A stretch of DNA of 64,000 bases from the NCBI GenBank assembly GCA_928212115.1, contig CAKMRJ010005745.1:213900620-213964619 (forward strand), given 5' to 3'. Source of the DNA: Lactuca virosa. Its lineage: Eukaryota; Streptophyta; Magnoliopsida; Asterales; Asteraceae. Every line of letters starts with the position of its first letter. Position 1 is the first letter of the stretch. The position numbers and the translations under genes are program-made. The notes under the pieces were generated by a model that searched no databases, was not told where the DNA came from, and was given only the letters and a program-made list of their open reading frames with translations. Shown here piece by piece: positions 23,365 through 35,220 of the stretch.

Positions 23365-25718
23365 TGTAATGTCCGTGTTTCTAGGCTAGACATTAATATT
23401 GACATTATAGTCTAGGTTAACCTTTGTAACTCATTTTGAAAAAATGAAAAGGTATTATGTGAATATTATGTGAATTATGTGTTTTATGCTTAATTATTAG
23501 AGTTTAATTAAATAAGAATAAAAATGAGCGTCAAAAATAAAAATTAGATAAAACCGATATCTATTAAGAAACTTGTAGTGGGCGTGACAAGGATTACGGA
23601 TATATAAAGAATGCCGAAATCCGAGTTATAACGAAGAAGTTATGACCTGTCGAAGTTTCGCGACAAAACCGGCACGGGGCCGAATGTCGTAAAAAGTGAG
23701 TTTTTGATAAACTACATTTTGGCCTTAGTAATCTAAACAAAAGTCGTAGTGTTCGTTAAACCGAGATTAGGTATAAAAAGAACGCCCAAATCTGACTTCG
23801 TATGAGGAAGTTATGATTTTTCTAAGTTTCAGCTTAGGAGTAGACAGCTAAAAACTCGAATTTTAGATCGAGTGATTTTTAGCCGACACGACCTAAACGA
23901 GAGTCGAAGGTCTCGTCAATTGTAGCACAACGGTAAAAAGACAGACGAAAACGGAGGACGGATGAAGAAGTTATGAATTTTTAACGGATTTCCTGTCCCA
24001 GTCTGTTAAAAATAATAATATAAAAATTAAAGTCAAAATTAGCCGACGAAGTCTAAACGAAAGTTGTAGAGCGTAATTTTACCTACGCGTGCATATAAAG
24101 AACGTAAAAAACGGAGCTCATATGCGAAAGTTATGGATTTAGAAGTTTTGGCGCGAAAACGAGAAATTTCGCATAGGTGGCTTCGGCACGTCACCTTCGT
24201 GTATGAGTGTCATGTGTCCGAAATTGGTGAGTCATGCGAGCCACGTGTCCGAAATGCTGCTGAGTCATCCGAACCGGAGAGCTGATCCGAAGCGGTCCAG
24301 TAGAAGCGTGACGCGTGCCCCTTCCCTCTTGCGTCCGAGCCTCACAATGAGCCACAAACCCACCCTACTTCGGACTAGACCTCGGTCCACTTAGAAGAGG
24401 ACAACGAGCCCCTCGCATGCGCGGCCACGTGCGAGCCACGTGCGAGCAGGTGCTGCGAGCCCGGATCTGCGCCACCTGGTGCTTTCAACCGTCGGCTCGG
24501 AGCTTCGGCTATCTAGGATCGGATCAGGAGCTTCGGACACCACGGGCGAGACACCTCCCGGGGTATTTTGAAAACTTGTCAATTTTAGCCCCTAAACTCA
24601 TATTTCTTTCATTCTAACTTCCCCCAAAGCCCCGGTATCGATTATAATCCCCGGAATACGCCACGACGAGCCCGAGAAGCCCGGAAAATTTATCTTTTCG
24701 GTTTCGAAGCCCGACCTTCGCAGAGCCTGGTTTCTGAATAAAACTCCCGGTTTTATTAGAAACGAACGTTTTAGGAAACGAATTACTGCCCGATTTTCAT
24801 CAAATTAAGTGAGTGTATAGTCACCTTCATCTTACACCTAGATATGAAGTATTTTATTTGAAATACGTGCTACGTGTAATTATATTAATTGTTTAACTGA
24901 GGTGACTGTTGATTGATTGATTTTTATACAAGTTTTAAACTGTATATGTATTTTTATCTACAAATATGTTGGGTAAAACATGGGTAGATAGTGATGTGTG
25001 ATAAAATAAAAGTGATGAGAGGCCTCGATGTGATTTGAGATCCAGTCATCTAGCGGAGTTTGGATGACGATCACGGACTTTCTAGACAGTCCAGTGGAAC
25101 ACGGGCAGGCCCGCAACCTGTAGGTGTAATGAACTAGAGTGTTCATTCGTTGTACTCCATCCCCCTCATGGTTGCCTTTAGGACATGTATGACTGAGGAA
25201 ACCCCTTAGCAGTAGTGTCCTTCCTGATGATATTCTTTAGGCTAGGCCCCTTGTGATAAGTGTTTAGGGACGTAAAGTGAGGATAACGGGAACGGGTAAT
25301 CAGAGTTATTGTTGATTGGTGAACTTAATAAGTTTATTATTACTGTGGGTTGAAAAGCCTATATGCTCACCAGGCTCCCAAACCTGACCCACTCAGCTTT
25401 TTATGTTACAGGTAGTGGACCCCGAGCATAGTCGGAGGACGATGAGAGATTTTTGGATTATAGGCCAGTAGTTGTAAATAACTGTTGAAAGGCTTATAAT
25501 GTCTTGTTTATGCTTTTGATCTGTATCGGAACATGACATCCGAGGTTTTTGATATGAAATGAAACTATACATTTCTTAAAGAGGTTTTGATAAACTTTTA
25601 TCATGTTTTGTTTAGGGGACCAATTCCGCAACATCTTTTAAAAAGATTTCTCTGATTTTATTTTAAAAAGCATAAATTAAATCGGTCTTTTCTGGTTGAG
25701 AAACTAGGGGATGTCACA
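23365..25718 (+). repeat. Gypsy-2 5' LTR
   Basis: TGTAATGTCCG...GGGATGTCACA, 2354 bp, followed by the primer site. The TATA region present in the third LTR (CTATAAATA at 31765) is replaced here by scrambled sequence at about 24505-24555, so the promoter is probably lost. Confidence 0.93.
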
Positions 25719-25720
25719 GT

Positions 25721-25732
25721 TGGTATCAGAGC
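25721..25732 (+). other. Primer binding site of gypsy-2
   Basis: TGGTATCAGAGC two bases after the LTR end, methionine-tRNA type. Confidence 0.9.
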
Positions 25733-26086
25733 ATTAGTTTAAGCGAACTAAGAAATTGTAGGATTTGTAGAGTTAAACTTAGAATGCTAAGTGATGATTG
25801 TGAGATGAGTGTCTACCATATTTTAGACATGAGCACTAGTTTATTTTAGGAAAGATGCCTAAAATGCTTTTATGTGCTAAATGATATATGTTTGCCATAT
25901 ATGCCATTATTTGTTTGGATCTATGGTCTGTTGCCGACCGGATCTGGAAACCTTATGTATGTAGGATTCTAAACGTATGATTACGATATTAGAACTAACA
26001 TATAAACGTTTCAGAGTAATAACGACGATTTAACGTCTATCGAAAATAAAGATCTAAAATCACCTACGATTGGTGTATAGATCGAA

Positions 26087-26674
26087 ATGGCGTGTACACA
26101 AAGTGGATTCGGAAACGATAATCCGCAGCCTGAGCCAATCACGATGACTGGGGTGCAGGCAATGGTGCGTACGATGTTGGATCAACAGATGGAAGAAACA
26201 AAACGTTTACTTCAACAAAGTAAGGATGAACTTACTGTGCCAGTACGTCAGACATCTGTTCTTGAGGCAACTATCGGGGTTGCTAAGTCTATTGAAGAAA
26301 TGATCAATGACAGGACCGCCAACAAGGTTGAAGTTGGCAAGAAGAGGAACTTTGAGGAGTCTTCAAGGCCCGACAAGAGCAACATATTCTCAAAATCTGG
26401 CAAAAAAGGAGGTAAAGGAAAATGGTGTGGGAAGTGCAAAAATAAACACTCTGGGAATTGTGACAGGAAGGTGAAGTGCTATAGGTGTGGAGAAATTGGG
26501 CATTATGCTAATGAGTGTACGATTCCCAAGAGGGTGTGTTACGTATGTAAGGAAGAAGGCCATATTTCTAAGGACTGTCCGAAGAAAAATAAAGTAACAA
26601 GGCCAAGTGCACCGCCAACGCCAAGGGAATTTCAGAATATCCTTGACGAAGTAAATAACAACGCTAGGAAGTAG
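26087..26674 (+). pseudogene. gag: Gypsy-2 gag, internally deleted
   Basis: An open 195-aa frame with a gag-like start, a glutamine-rich helix (MVRTMLDQQMEETKRLL) and three C-terminal zinc knuckles: CGKCKNKHSGNC, CYRCGEIGHYANEC and CYVCKEEGHISKDC (about 26430-26580). The capsid domain with its WW signature, which gypsy-1 shows, is missing between about residues 75 and 85. The frame is intact, so it could still encode a small RNA-binding protein, but not a complete Gag. Confidence 0.8.
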
Positions 26675-27608
26675 AAGTAAAGACTTGATACCCGAAGATC
26701 AAGTTACAAAGTAGTAATGTGAATGGTAACAAGTGGTTTAGCCTATTAGAGGCATAGTATAGGGTAAACTTGAACCTTTGTGTAATCGTTTCAAGGAAAT
26801 AATATAAACCCTGGTTTTTGTCATCTGATGAATGGAATGGTTGGTGTAATTCTTAAAGTTGTCCCATCGTTGGAATTTCCATCACCAACCAAGTTGAAGT
26901 AGAATTGATGATTGAAGATACGCATGGAAGAAGTCCTAGTAGAGTCTAGGAAAATTTTATGATTAATTGGACACATTCATATGTGTTAAATTGTTTTGTG
27001 ACTTTAGGACTTGGGGACTGCGAGATAGTACTTGGGACGAGTATGAGTAGGTGTGAATAGTAGTAGAGATCTACACTACTGGAAGCACAAGGATCACACT
27101 TGGATCAGGGAAAGTCACAAGGTTACCAAGGAACTAGTAATTGATTTTGTCTTATTCTAGTCTGTCATTACCATCGTTTCGGTAATGACTAAGAAGATGA
27201 TTGTTATTCCGACCTTAGAGGTCATATCGAATCGAGTCTGACTAAGATGAGTGTGTCACGTGGTTCCGAGAACCAAGTTCGATGTAGCACTTGACTTAAG
27301 CCAGAAGATTGAAGTGAAAGATGATCAAAGCGATCAATAGAAGTATCACACTCATTGTTAAGAAGTTGGTAGTTAGAAATGATACATGTTGAACTGTGAT
27401 TGTATCACATTAGAACATGAAGGAAGGTATAGTTTGTTCCGAAATTTGTCCCTAGGAGATCTGAGTCTAAGTAGTGCATTATACAATGAGATATCATTAG
27501 AACATGACCCATCGGTCTGTTACAATAAGTGAAGGAAAGTACATATTCTAAGAAGAAGAAGGATTCCTCAATAAGGATTTATTTTGTAACTTGATGGTTA
27601 CGATTGAA
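26675..27608 (+). other. Non-coding segment where protease and most of RT should be
   Basis: About 930 bp with many stops in every frame, between the zinc knuckles and the last part of RT. No protease DSG or RT motifs can be found. It is either a replacement by foreign sequence or very degraded; the flanking coding parts are well preserved, which argues for replacement. Confidence 0.6.
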
Positions 27609-29646
27609 AGTCCTACGAAGATCTGAAGCTTTTCAGGATTAGCTGGATATTACCGAAGGTTTATCCAAGGCTTTTCTTCGATCGCGACTCCATTGACAGC
27701 TTTGACCCACAAAGGAGCTACTTATGCTTGGAATGAGAAGCATAAGGAAGCCTTTGAGAAGTTGAAGAAGAGATTGTGTGAAGCACCAATTCTTTCGTTA
27801 CCTAAAAGGAGTTGATGACTTCGCAGTCTATAGTGATGCCTCTGGAGTTGGGTTAGGTTGTGTTCTGACCCAATGGGATAAGGTGATAGCATATGCATCG
27901 AGGCAATTGAAAGAGCATGAAAAGAACTACCCCACTCATGATCTGGAGTTGGCAGCGGTAGTATTCGCCTTAAAGATATGGAGGCACTATCTTTATGGTA
28001 CTAAATGCAAACTTTTCACTGATCATAAGAGTCTTCAATATCTCTTTAATCAGAAGGAATTGAACATGAGGCAACGGCGCTGGCTAGAGTTACTCAAGGA
28101 TTACGACTGTGAGATACTTTACCACCCTGGTAAAGCAAATGTTGTTGCTGATGCTCTCAGTCGGAAGGTAAATCTTGAAAAGAAAAGGCCAAGAGCGTTG
28201 AGAATTGAAGTTGTCTCTACAATTGTGGAAAGTTTAAAGAAAGCTCAAGAGGAAGCTTTAGAGAAAAATGACCGGAAGGAGGAACGTTTGAGTAAAACGT
28301 TGGTGTTTGATATAAACGGTCAGGGATTGAAGGTATTCAAAGATAGGATTTGGGTACCTAAGACGGGAGGAGTAAGAGATCTTCTGATGGAAGAAGCTCA
28401 CAAGACCATGTACTCGATTCATCCCGGTAGTACGAAAATGTATAGGGACCTAAAACCCTATTACTGGTGGCCGACGATGAAGCTCGAGGTTGCTAAGTAT
28501 GTGGCAGAGTGTGTAACTTGTGCTAGGGTTAAGGCACAACATCAGAAACCGTATGGGAGTTTAGAACCTTTACCTGTACACATGGGTAAATGGGAAGATA
28601 TCACTATGGTATTTGTGACTAAACTGCCCAGAACAAGGAACGGTCACGACATGATTTGGATGGTCGTTGATCGCTTCACTAAGAGTGCACATTTCATAGC
28701 CGCTAATGAGAAATGGTCTATGGATAAACTTGTGAATTCTTATGTGAAGGAAATTGTGAGGCTACACGGTGTTCCGTTAACGATTGTATCCGATCGTGAC
28801 AGCCGTTTTACCTCAAGGTTTTGGAGGAGTCTACAAGAGGAATTGGGTACCAAGTTGTGTTTGAGTACAGCTTACCATCCGCAAACTGATGGTCAGAGCC
28901 GAACGAACGATTCAAACATTGGAGGATATGCTGAGAGCATGTACCCTGGAATTCCAAGGTAACTGGGATGAACATTTACCTTTAGTAGAATTTTCCTATA
29001 ATAATAGTTTCCACTCAAGCATCAAGATGGCACCTTATCACACTTTGTATGGGGAAAAGTGTCGAACGCCGTCATGTTGGCTGGAAGCTGGGGAAAAGCA
29101 GTTTATGGGACTTGAAATAGTCCATCAGACTGCTGAAAAGTTGAGAGTGATTAGGGAAAGGATGTTAGCTACTCAAGAGAGCTATGCTGACAAGAAAAGA
29201 TAACCGATATCATTCGAAGTTGGAGATTCGGTTTTACTTAAAGTCTCGCCGTGGAGGGGACTTATAAGATTTTGTAGGAGGGGAAAGTTGAGTCCAAGGT
29301 GTATTGGACCATTTAAAGTTCTTCAGAGGATCGGGAATCAAGCTTAGAAGCTAGAATTACCGGAAGAACTGGAGGGTATTCATAACACCTTTCATGTGTG
29401 TTATTTGAGAAAGTTTACGAGAGATGTGCCCGACATAATTCCCATTTCTGAATAAGGTTGGGGATGAAAACAAAGAGGTTGATTGAAGAACCTGAGGCAA
29501 TCGTTGACTGTAAGACTAAGAAGCTGAGACGCAAGATGGTAGATTTAGTGCTTGTGCGTTGGAATCATACGAATGGGCCAAATCTCACCTGGGAAACGGA
29601 GAGTGACATGATGAGTCGCTACCCGCATTTGTTTGCTGATGTGTGA
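27609..29646 (+). pseudogene. pol: Gypsy-2 RNase H, integrase and chromodomain (broken)
   Basis: Starts inside the RT-RNase H connection (GLAGYYRRFIQGFSSIA). RNase H has VYSDASGVGLG (about 27825) and LFTDHKSLQYLF (about 28010). Integrase has CVTCARVK, VVDRFTKSAHFIA, SDRDSRFTSRFW and STAYHPQTDGQS. The C-terminal module has GDSVLLKVSPWRG and a chromodomain-like LVRWNHTNGPNLTWE (about 29550-29600). Breaks: TGA at 27624, 1-bp insertion near 27807, 1-bp insertion near 28892, TAA at 29201, a stop near 29344 and a frame change before 29458. The end is at 29646. Confidence 0.88.
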
Positions 29647-29667
29647 TTCCGGGGATGGAATCATCCT

Positions 29668-29680
29668 AAGGGGGAGAGAA
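29668..29680 (+). other. Polypurine tract of gypsy-2
   Basis: AAGGGGGAGAGAA just upstream of the 3' LTR start at 29682. Confidence 0.85.
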
Positions 29681-29681
29681 T

Positions 29682-30386
29682 TGTAATGTCCGTGTTTCTA
29701 GGCTAGGCATTAATATTGATATTATAGTCTAGGTTAACCTTTGTAACTCATTTTGAAGAAATGAAAAGGAATTATGTGAATATTATGTGAATTATGTGTT
29801 TTATGCTTAATTATTAGGGTTTAATTAATTAAGAATAAAATGAGCGTCAAAAAATAAATATTAGATAAAACCGATATCTATTAAGAAACTTGTAGTGGGC
29901 GTGACAAGGATTACGGATATATAAAGAATGCCGAAATCCGAGTTATAACGAAGAAGTTATGACCTGTCGAAGTTTCGCGACAAAACCGGCACGGGGCCGA
30001 ATGTCGTAAAAAGTGAGTTTTTGATAAACTACTTTTTGGCCTTAGTAATCTAAACGAAAGTCGTAGTGTTTATTAAACCGAGAGTAGGTATAAAAAGAAC
30101 GCCCAAATCTGACTTCGTATGAGGAAGTTATGATTTTTCTAAGTTTCAGCTAAAAACTCGAATTTTAGATCGAGTGATTTTTAGCCGACACGACCTAAAC
30201 GAGAATCGAAGGTCCCATCAATTGTAGCACAACGGTAAAAAGACAGACGAAAATGGACGTCGGATAAGAAGTTATGAATTTTTAACGGATTCCTGTCCCG
30301 GTCTGTTAAAAATAATAATATAAAAATTAAAGTCAAAATTAGCCGACGAAGTCTAAACGAAAGTTGTAGAGCGTAATTTTACCTAT
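29682..30386 (+). repeat. Gypsy-2 3' LTR, truncated
   Basis: Matches the first 700 bp of the 5' LTR and stops at TTTTACCTA. The next bases are not LTR order but a rearranged junction. Confidence 0.9.
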
Positions 30387-30737
30387 GAAGTCTAAACGAA
30401 GTCTAATATAAACTCTAGCAAGCTATTTCACATTTTATAAAATACACTATATCAAAAAAAAAATTAATACAAAAAATAAAAATCTAATCATAAATTTTAA
30501 AAAACACTTTACTCAAACAAAGTCTCACTTCAAAATATTTTTCAACTACAATGTGAAAAAGTGAGCTTGAAAGTGTGAAAACAATAATGACTGAAATTAT
30601 AAAAAGCTTTGTCTAAACTTGTTCATGAATATACTTATATAAAAAATAAAAAATGATGCTACTTATCTAGTTGAGTATGAACTTGGCAGATTTGATTTTA
30701 TAATTGGTATGATTATATGGTATTATATTTAGGCTAA
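30387..30737 (+). repeat. Templated filler plus second copy of the hAT flank
   Basis: 30387-30402 is a filler containing GAAGTCTAAACGAA, copied from the LTR 40 bp upstream. 30403-30737 repeats 23030-23364, the hAT flank left of the element, including the GCTAA at its end. Confidence 0.9.
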
Positions 30738-31764
30738 TGTAATGTCCGTGTTTCTAGGCTAGACATTAATATTGACATTATAGTCTAGGTTAACCTTTGT
30801 AACTCATTTTGAAAAAATGAAAAGGTATTATGTGAATATTATGTGAATTATGTGTTTTATGCTTAATTATTAGAGTTTAATTAATTAAGAATAAAAATGA
30901 GCGTCAAAAATGTTTCTAGGCACGGGGCCGAATGTCGTAAAAAGTGAGTTTTTGATAAACTACATTTTGGCCTTAGTAATCTAAACGAAAGTTGTATTGT
31001 TCGTTAAACCGAGATTAGGTATAAAAAGAACGCCCAAATCTGACTTCGTAGACAAGTTATGTTTTTCTAAGTTTCAGCTTAGGAGTAGCCAGCTAAAAAC
31101 TCGAATTTTAGATCGAGTGATTTTTAGCCAACACAACCTAAACGAGAGTCGAAGGTCTCGTCAATTGTAGCACAACGGTAAAAAGACAGACGAAAACGGA
31201 GGACGGATGAAGAAGTTATGAATTTTTAACGGATTTCCTGTCCCAGTCTGTTAAAAATAATAATATAAAAATTAATTCAAAATTAGCCGATGAAGTCTAA
31301 ACGAAATTTGTAGAGCGTAATTTTACCTACGCGTGCATATAAAGAACGTAAAAACGGAGCTCATATACAAAGTTATGGATTTTCGAATGTTTTGGCGCGA
31401 AAACCGAGAAATTTCGCATAGGTGGCTTCGGCCACGTCACCTTCGCTGTATGAGTGTCATGTGTCCGAAATTGGTGAGTCATGCGAGCCACGTGTCCGAA
31501 ATGCTGCTGAGTCATCCGAACCGGAGAGCTGATCTGAAGCGGTCCAGTAGAAGCGTGACGCGTGCCCCTTCCCTCTTGCGTCCGAGCCTCGCAATGAGCC
31601 ACAAACCCACCCTACTTCGGACTAGACCTCGGTCCACTTAGAAGAGGACAACGAGCCCCTCGCATGCGCGGCCACGTGCGAGCCCACGTGCGAGCAGGTG
31701 CTGCGAGCCCTCGGATCTGCGCCACCTGGAGGCTTCTCAACCGTCGGATCAGGAGCTTCGGCCC

Positions 31765-31773
31765 CTATAAATA
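31765..31773 (+). promoter_or_regulatory. TATA box in third gypsy-2 LTR
   Basis: CTATAAATA followed by GGAGGGTGCGAG. Expected position for an LTR promoter. Confidence 0.55.
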
Positions 31774-32225
31774 GGAGGGTGCGAGACCTCCCGGAGTATT
31801 TTGAAAACTTGTCAATTTTAGCCCCTAAACTCATATTTCTTTCATTCTAACTTCCCCCAAAGCCCCGGTATCGATTATAATCCCCGAAATACGCCACGAC
31901 GAGCCCGAGAAGCCCGAAAAATTTATCTTTTCGGTTTCGAAGCCCGACCCTCGCAGAGCCTGGTTTCTGAATAAAACTCCCGGTTTTATTAGAAACGAAC
32001 GTTTTAGGAAACGAATTCCTGCCCGATTTTCATCAAATTAAGTGAGTGTATAGTCACCTTCATCTTACACCTAGATATGAAGTATTTTATATGAAATACG
32101 TGCTACGTGTAATTATATTAATTGTTTAACTGAGGTGACTGTTGAATTGATGTTTTATACAAGTTTTAAACTGTATATGTATTTTTATCTACAAATATGT
32201 TGGGTAAAACATGGGTAGATAGTGA

Positions 32226-32974
32226 TGTTGGATATAGTGTCTAAGTCCATAACTATATTTGTTATGTACTTGACCCGACCCGGCATGGTCCATTTGGGTT
32301 GCACTTCACCCGAACAATTTACGGATAATCTTTGGAAAATAGTATAAGTTATGATTTATTAATATATTAATATAAAATCATATTATTTAATTAGTGTTGA
32401 TCTATAATTAATTTAGAATTAATTTAGAGATCAAAAGTATGACTAATTAAATATGAGCTCTTGTATTTATATAGTGTGGGCTAATGCTTATTTGGAATGG
32501 GCTAGGCTTGCATGGAAAGTCCATGGATACTCCATGGAGCTTTAACCCATGGATGTCATGGAAATGAAAAGACATGGGTATTAGGGTTTACGTGGATGTA
32601 ACCCTAATCCACCACACTATATAAAGGAGGCCTTGGTTCTTGAAATTGCACTAGTTGATGTGTGTAAACTAAGAGGGCCGATTTCAAGAAGTTTGTGACT
32701 ATTCTCTCAAGTTTCCAAGTTTGTGGTGATTTGTGACTTCCATTTGAGGCATCCACATTATTGGTGCTAGGCTCTCAAACTCCAAGCAATCAACTACTAC
32801 TACAAGGTAAGTAATTCTACTAGTTTTATTTGATTCAAGTACCCCATGCCATGCTAGTTAGGATAAGAACCTTGGAAAAATAATTATTTGCATGTATCTT
32901 AGTCAAACATAGATCCAAGGTTTCTAGGGTTGCATGTACACCATAGGAGTGTTAGAATGCTCAAAAACTCATCA
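32226..32974 (+). repeat. Copia-A 5' LTR
   Basis: TGTTGGATATAG...CTCATCA, 749 bp. TATA box CTATATAAA at 32617-32625. Lacks a 17-bp AT-rich insertion present in the 3' LTR. Confidence 0.95.
32617..32625 (+). promoter_or_regulatory. TATA box of copia-A 5' LTR
   Basis: CTATATAAA followed by GGAGG, preceded by a TTAGGGTTT/AACCCTAA inverted pair (about 32581-32606). The same box lies in the 3' LTR at 39576-39584 and in copia-C at 55246-55254 (minus); in copia-D it has decayed to CACTACATAAGG. Confidence 0.65.
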
Positions 32975-32975
32975 G

Positions 32976-32987
32976 TGGTATCAAAGC
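32976..32987 (+). other. Primer binding site of copia-A
   Basis: TGGTATCAAAGC immediately after the LTR; one mismatch to the usual methionine-tRNA site. Confidence 0.85.
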
Positions 32988-33012
32988 CTGGTTTGTTTAT
33001 TTGATACTTGAT

Positions 33013-33014
<2 letters not shown>

Positions 33015-33044
<30 letters not shown>
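33015..33044. repeat. Poly-A run in copia-A leader
   Basis: About 30 adenines, replacing the region where copia-C and copia-D carry ACTCGACGAGT-type palindromes. Confidence 0.95.
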
Positions 33045-33046
<2 letters not shown>

Positions 33047-33479
33047 TGAAAATCGAAGTTTTGTTCAAAAGCTCGTATCAAATTTCAAGTTTTATATGTA
33101 CTTACGATTCTTGAAATTTTTGATATGAACATTCATAAACATATGAGTTTAGAAGATCATAGAAATTATGTGCTAATAATTGATTAGATTAATTCTTGAT
33201 CTTTATGTGTTTTAATGGAGTCCATAACTAGTTCTTAAGTTATGGATAACCAAAAGTCACATTTATAAATAACCATTAAAAGAACACATAGGTTACAAAA
33301 AATGAAGTGTCTTCATTTTTAATAACCATTAACTCATAAGTTATGAGAAATGAAAAGTTTTGAAAGTTTACAAAACTTGCCCTCAAGTTTTGGAACATGT
33401 AAAGTCATATTAAAAACTTTAGTTCCAACCCCTAGAATTTTGAAAAGTTAAAATTCAACCCTTATACTTTATAATATTA

Positions 33480-34297
33480 TAAGTTTAATAATATTTATAT
33501 ATGTATAAGATCAAGTCGTCTTACCGCTAGTACACCTCATTCACAAAGCCGGTCTATAAGGGGGTATAAGGTTGTTGCCTATAAAATGGCAACTTAATGG
33601 GTGTCTACTCTCACCCACCGCTTCCTTGATCGGTGGAGGGTCGTTAGCCGAACGGGTACGACAAGGACTTATAAATTCTCATTAAAAGTATAATGATAAT
33701 ACTAAAGTAACTAAACTTTATTGAATTCCCAATCTTAGTTATTTTAGGAAAATGTGAATAAGGTGCTAATCCATGAAATTACACTTTACACTTTGTTTAA
33801 GTCGTTAGTGGAGCGTGTGTGGTTAACCGGCACACTAACTTGAACTTAAAAAGGTAGGTAAAGGGTGACTTAATGTTTATCATAGTATCGATGGAGCGTG
33901 TGTGGTTAACCGGCACATCGATTGAGGGGTAATACATTAAGGGTACCAAGTAATTTGCATGGTTACTTCACACCTTGTTTTGTGATCCTCGGCATCCCAG
34001 TCACAAAACTTGAAGGGCACACTCGAGATTGAAACATGCCATTGAAGAAAGTTCAATGAATCTCAAAGAATCTAGGAGTTTCTAAACCAATTAAAACCTA
34101 ATTAAATATTTCGTTTTTCATGGTGGAAATTGGTGAATCGTCATTCACCTACCTTCAAATATCATATAGCTTAGATTACGGCATCCCTCTTCTAAGTTAT
34201 AAAATATTGTGTTGGGTCCTAGCCTTAATATTACATTTGGGTGTTTTGTTAAGGACTATCTCTATATCTAATCTAATCTATTCCCTCTTCTTTCCAG
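33480..34297 (+). other. Conserved structured leader of copia-A
   Basis: The leader between primer site and gag is conserved in copia-C and copia-D. Elements: a hairpin GTTGCC/GGCAAC with an 8-nt loop (33574-33593); hairpin 1, stem GTTAGTG/CACTAAC (33804-33839); hairpin 2, stem ATCGATG/CATCGAT (33887-33922). Hairpins 1 and 2 have identical 22-nt loops containing GTGTGGTTAACCGGCA. A motif GATTACGGCATC follows at 34173. Gag starts at 34298 after a pyrimidine-rich stretch ending TTTCCAG. Confidence 0.7.
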
Positions 34298-35220
34298 ATG
34301 TCTTCCAATAACAATGCTTATGGCTCAAACCCTACTAGCTCCTTTTCTCTCATGAATCTTTGTGGGAGAGTCATCTTTGATGGGTCCAACTTTACAGATT
34401 GGATCAGAAACAACAGGATGGTCACTCGGTATGAGAACAAAAGAATATGTTCTCGACAAGGAGCTGAAGGTACCCGAGCCAACTGCTACTCCTGAAGAGC
34501 TTGCTGAATATGAGGTACATGAAAGAGATGCTACAAAAGTGGCATGCATCATGATGGCCACCATGACAGCCGAGCTCCAAAAGTCCTATGAGGACTATTA
34601 TCCTTTTGAGATGCACCAGGACTTGATGGACCGCTACCATCAAAGTGCTCGTCAAGAGCGATATGAAATAATCTCCTCCATGATAACAACCCGAATGAAG
34701 GATGGTGAACCCATCACGGGCCACATGCAGAAAATGCAAAGGTATGTGGACCGTTTACTGAAGCTGAATGTGAACTTCCCTGAGGAGTTAGCAATAGACA
34801 TCATTTTGCACTCCTTGCCATCGTGTTATGATCAATTCTGCATGACATATCACATGAACAAGGAAGAAGTCACCCTCAGCAAACTTCAAGGACTCTTGAA
34901 GACCGCCGAAAGTGGTCTAAAGGGTAAGTCGGTTGTTACTACTCCTACTCCTACTCAAACTGTGGCCAATGTCTTGGCAATCGGGCATGGCAAAGGGAAG
35001 AAGAGAAAGAACCCTTCTAAGGGTACCAAGGGTAAGACCCTTGAAGGCTCCTCTTCAAGCAAAACCAAGAAAGGTTTTGTCACTCCTTCTGCTAACCCTA
35101 ATGAGGCTGAATGCTTCTATTGCCATGAAAAGTCGCACTGGAAGCGAAACTGCCCAAAGTACCAGCAAGATTTGAAGGATGGGAAAGTAAAACCCAACCA
35201 TGCAGGTATATACACTATAT
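34298..35220 (+). pseudogene. gag: Copia-A gag (one frameshift)
   Basis: ATG at 34298 begins MSSNNNAYGSNPTSSFSL. The conserved FDGSNFTDWIRNNRMV start of copia Gag follows. A one-base insertion in AACAAAAGAA near 34440 moves the frame; the rest reads openly from 34441 through the UBN2-type gag domain (about 34560-34900) to the zinc knuckle CFYCHEKSHWKRNC (about 35110-35155). The aspartic protease follows without a stop. Confidence 0.9.

Noticed and set aside
24203..24617. Open frames of 60-100 aa in the gypsy-2 LTR, repeated at 31333-31641
   Set aside because: Present in both LTR copies because the LTR is repeated; no start context or domain, and frames overlap on both strands in a GC-rich promoter region.
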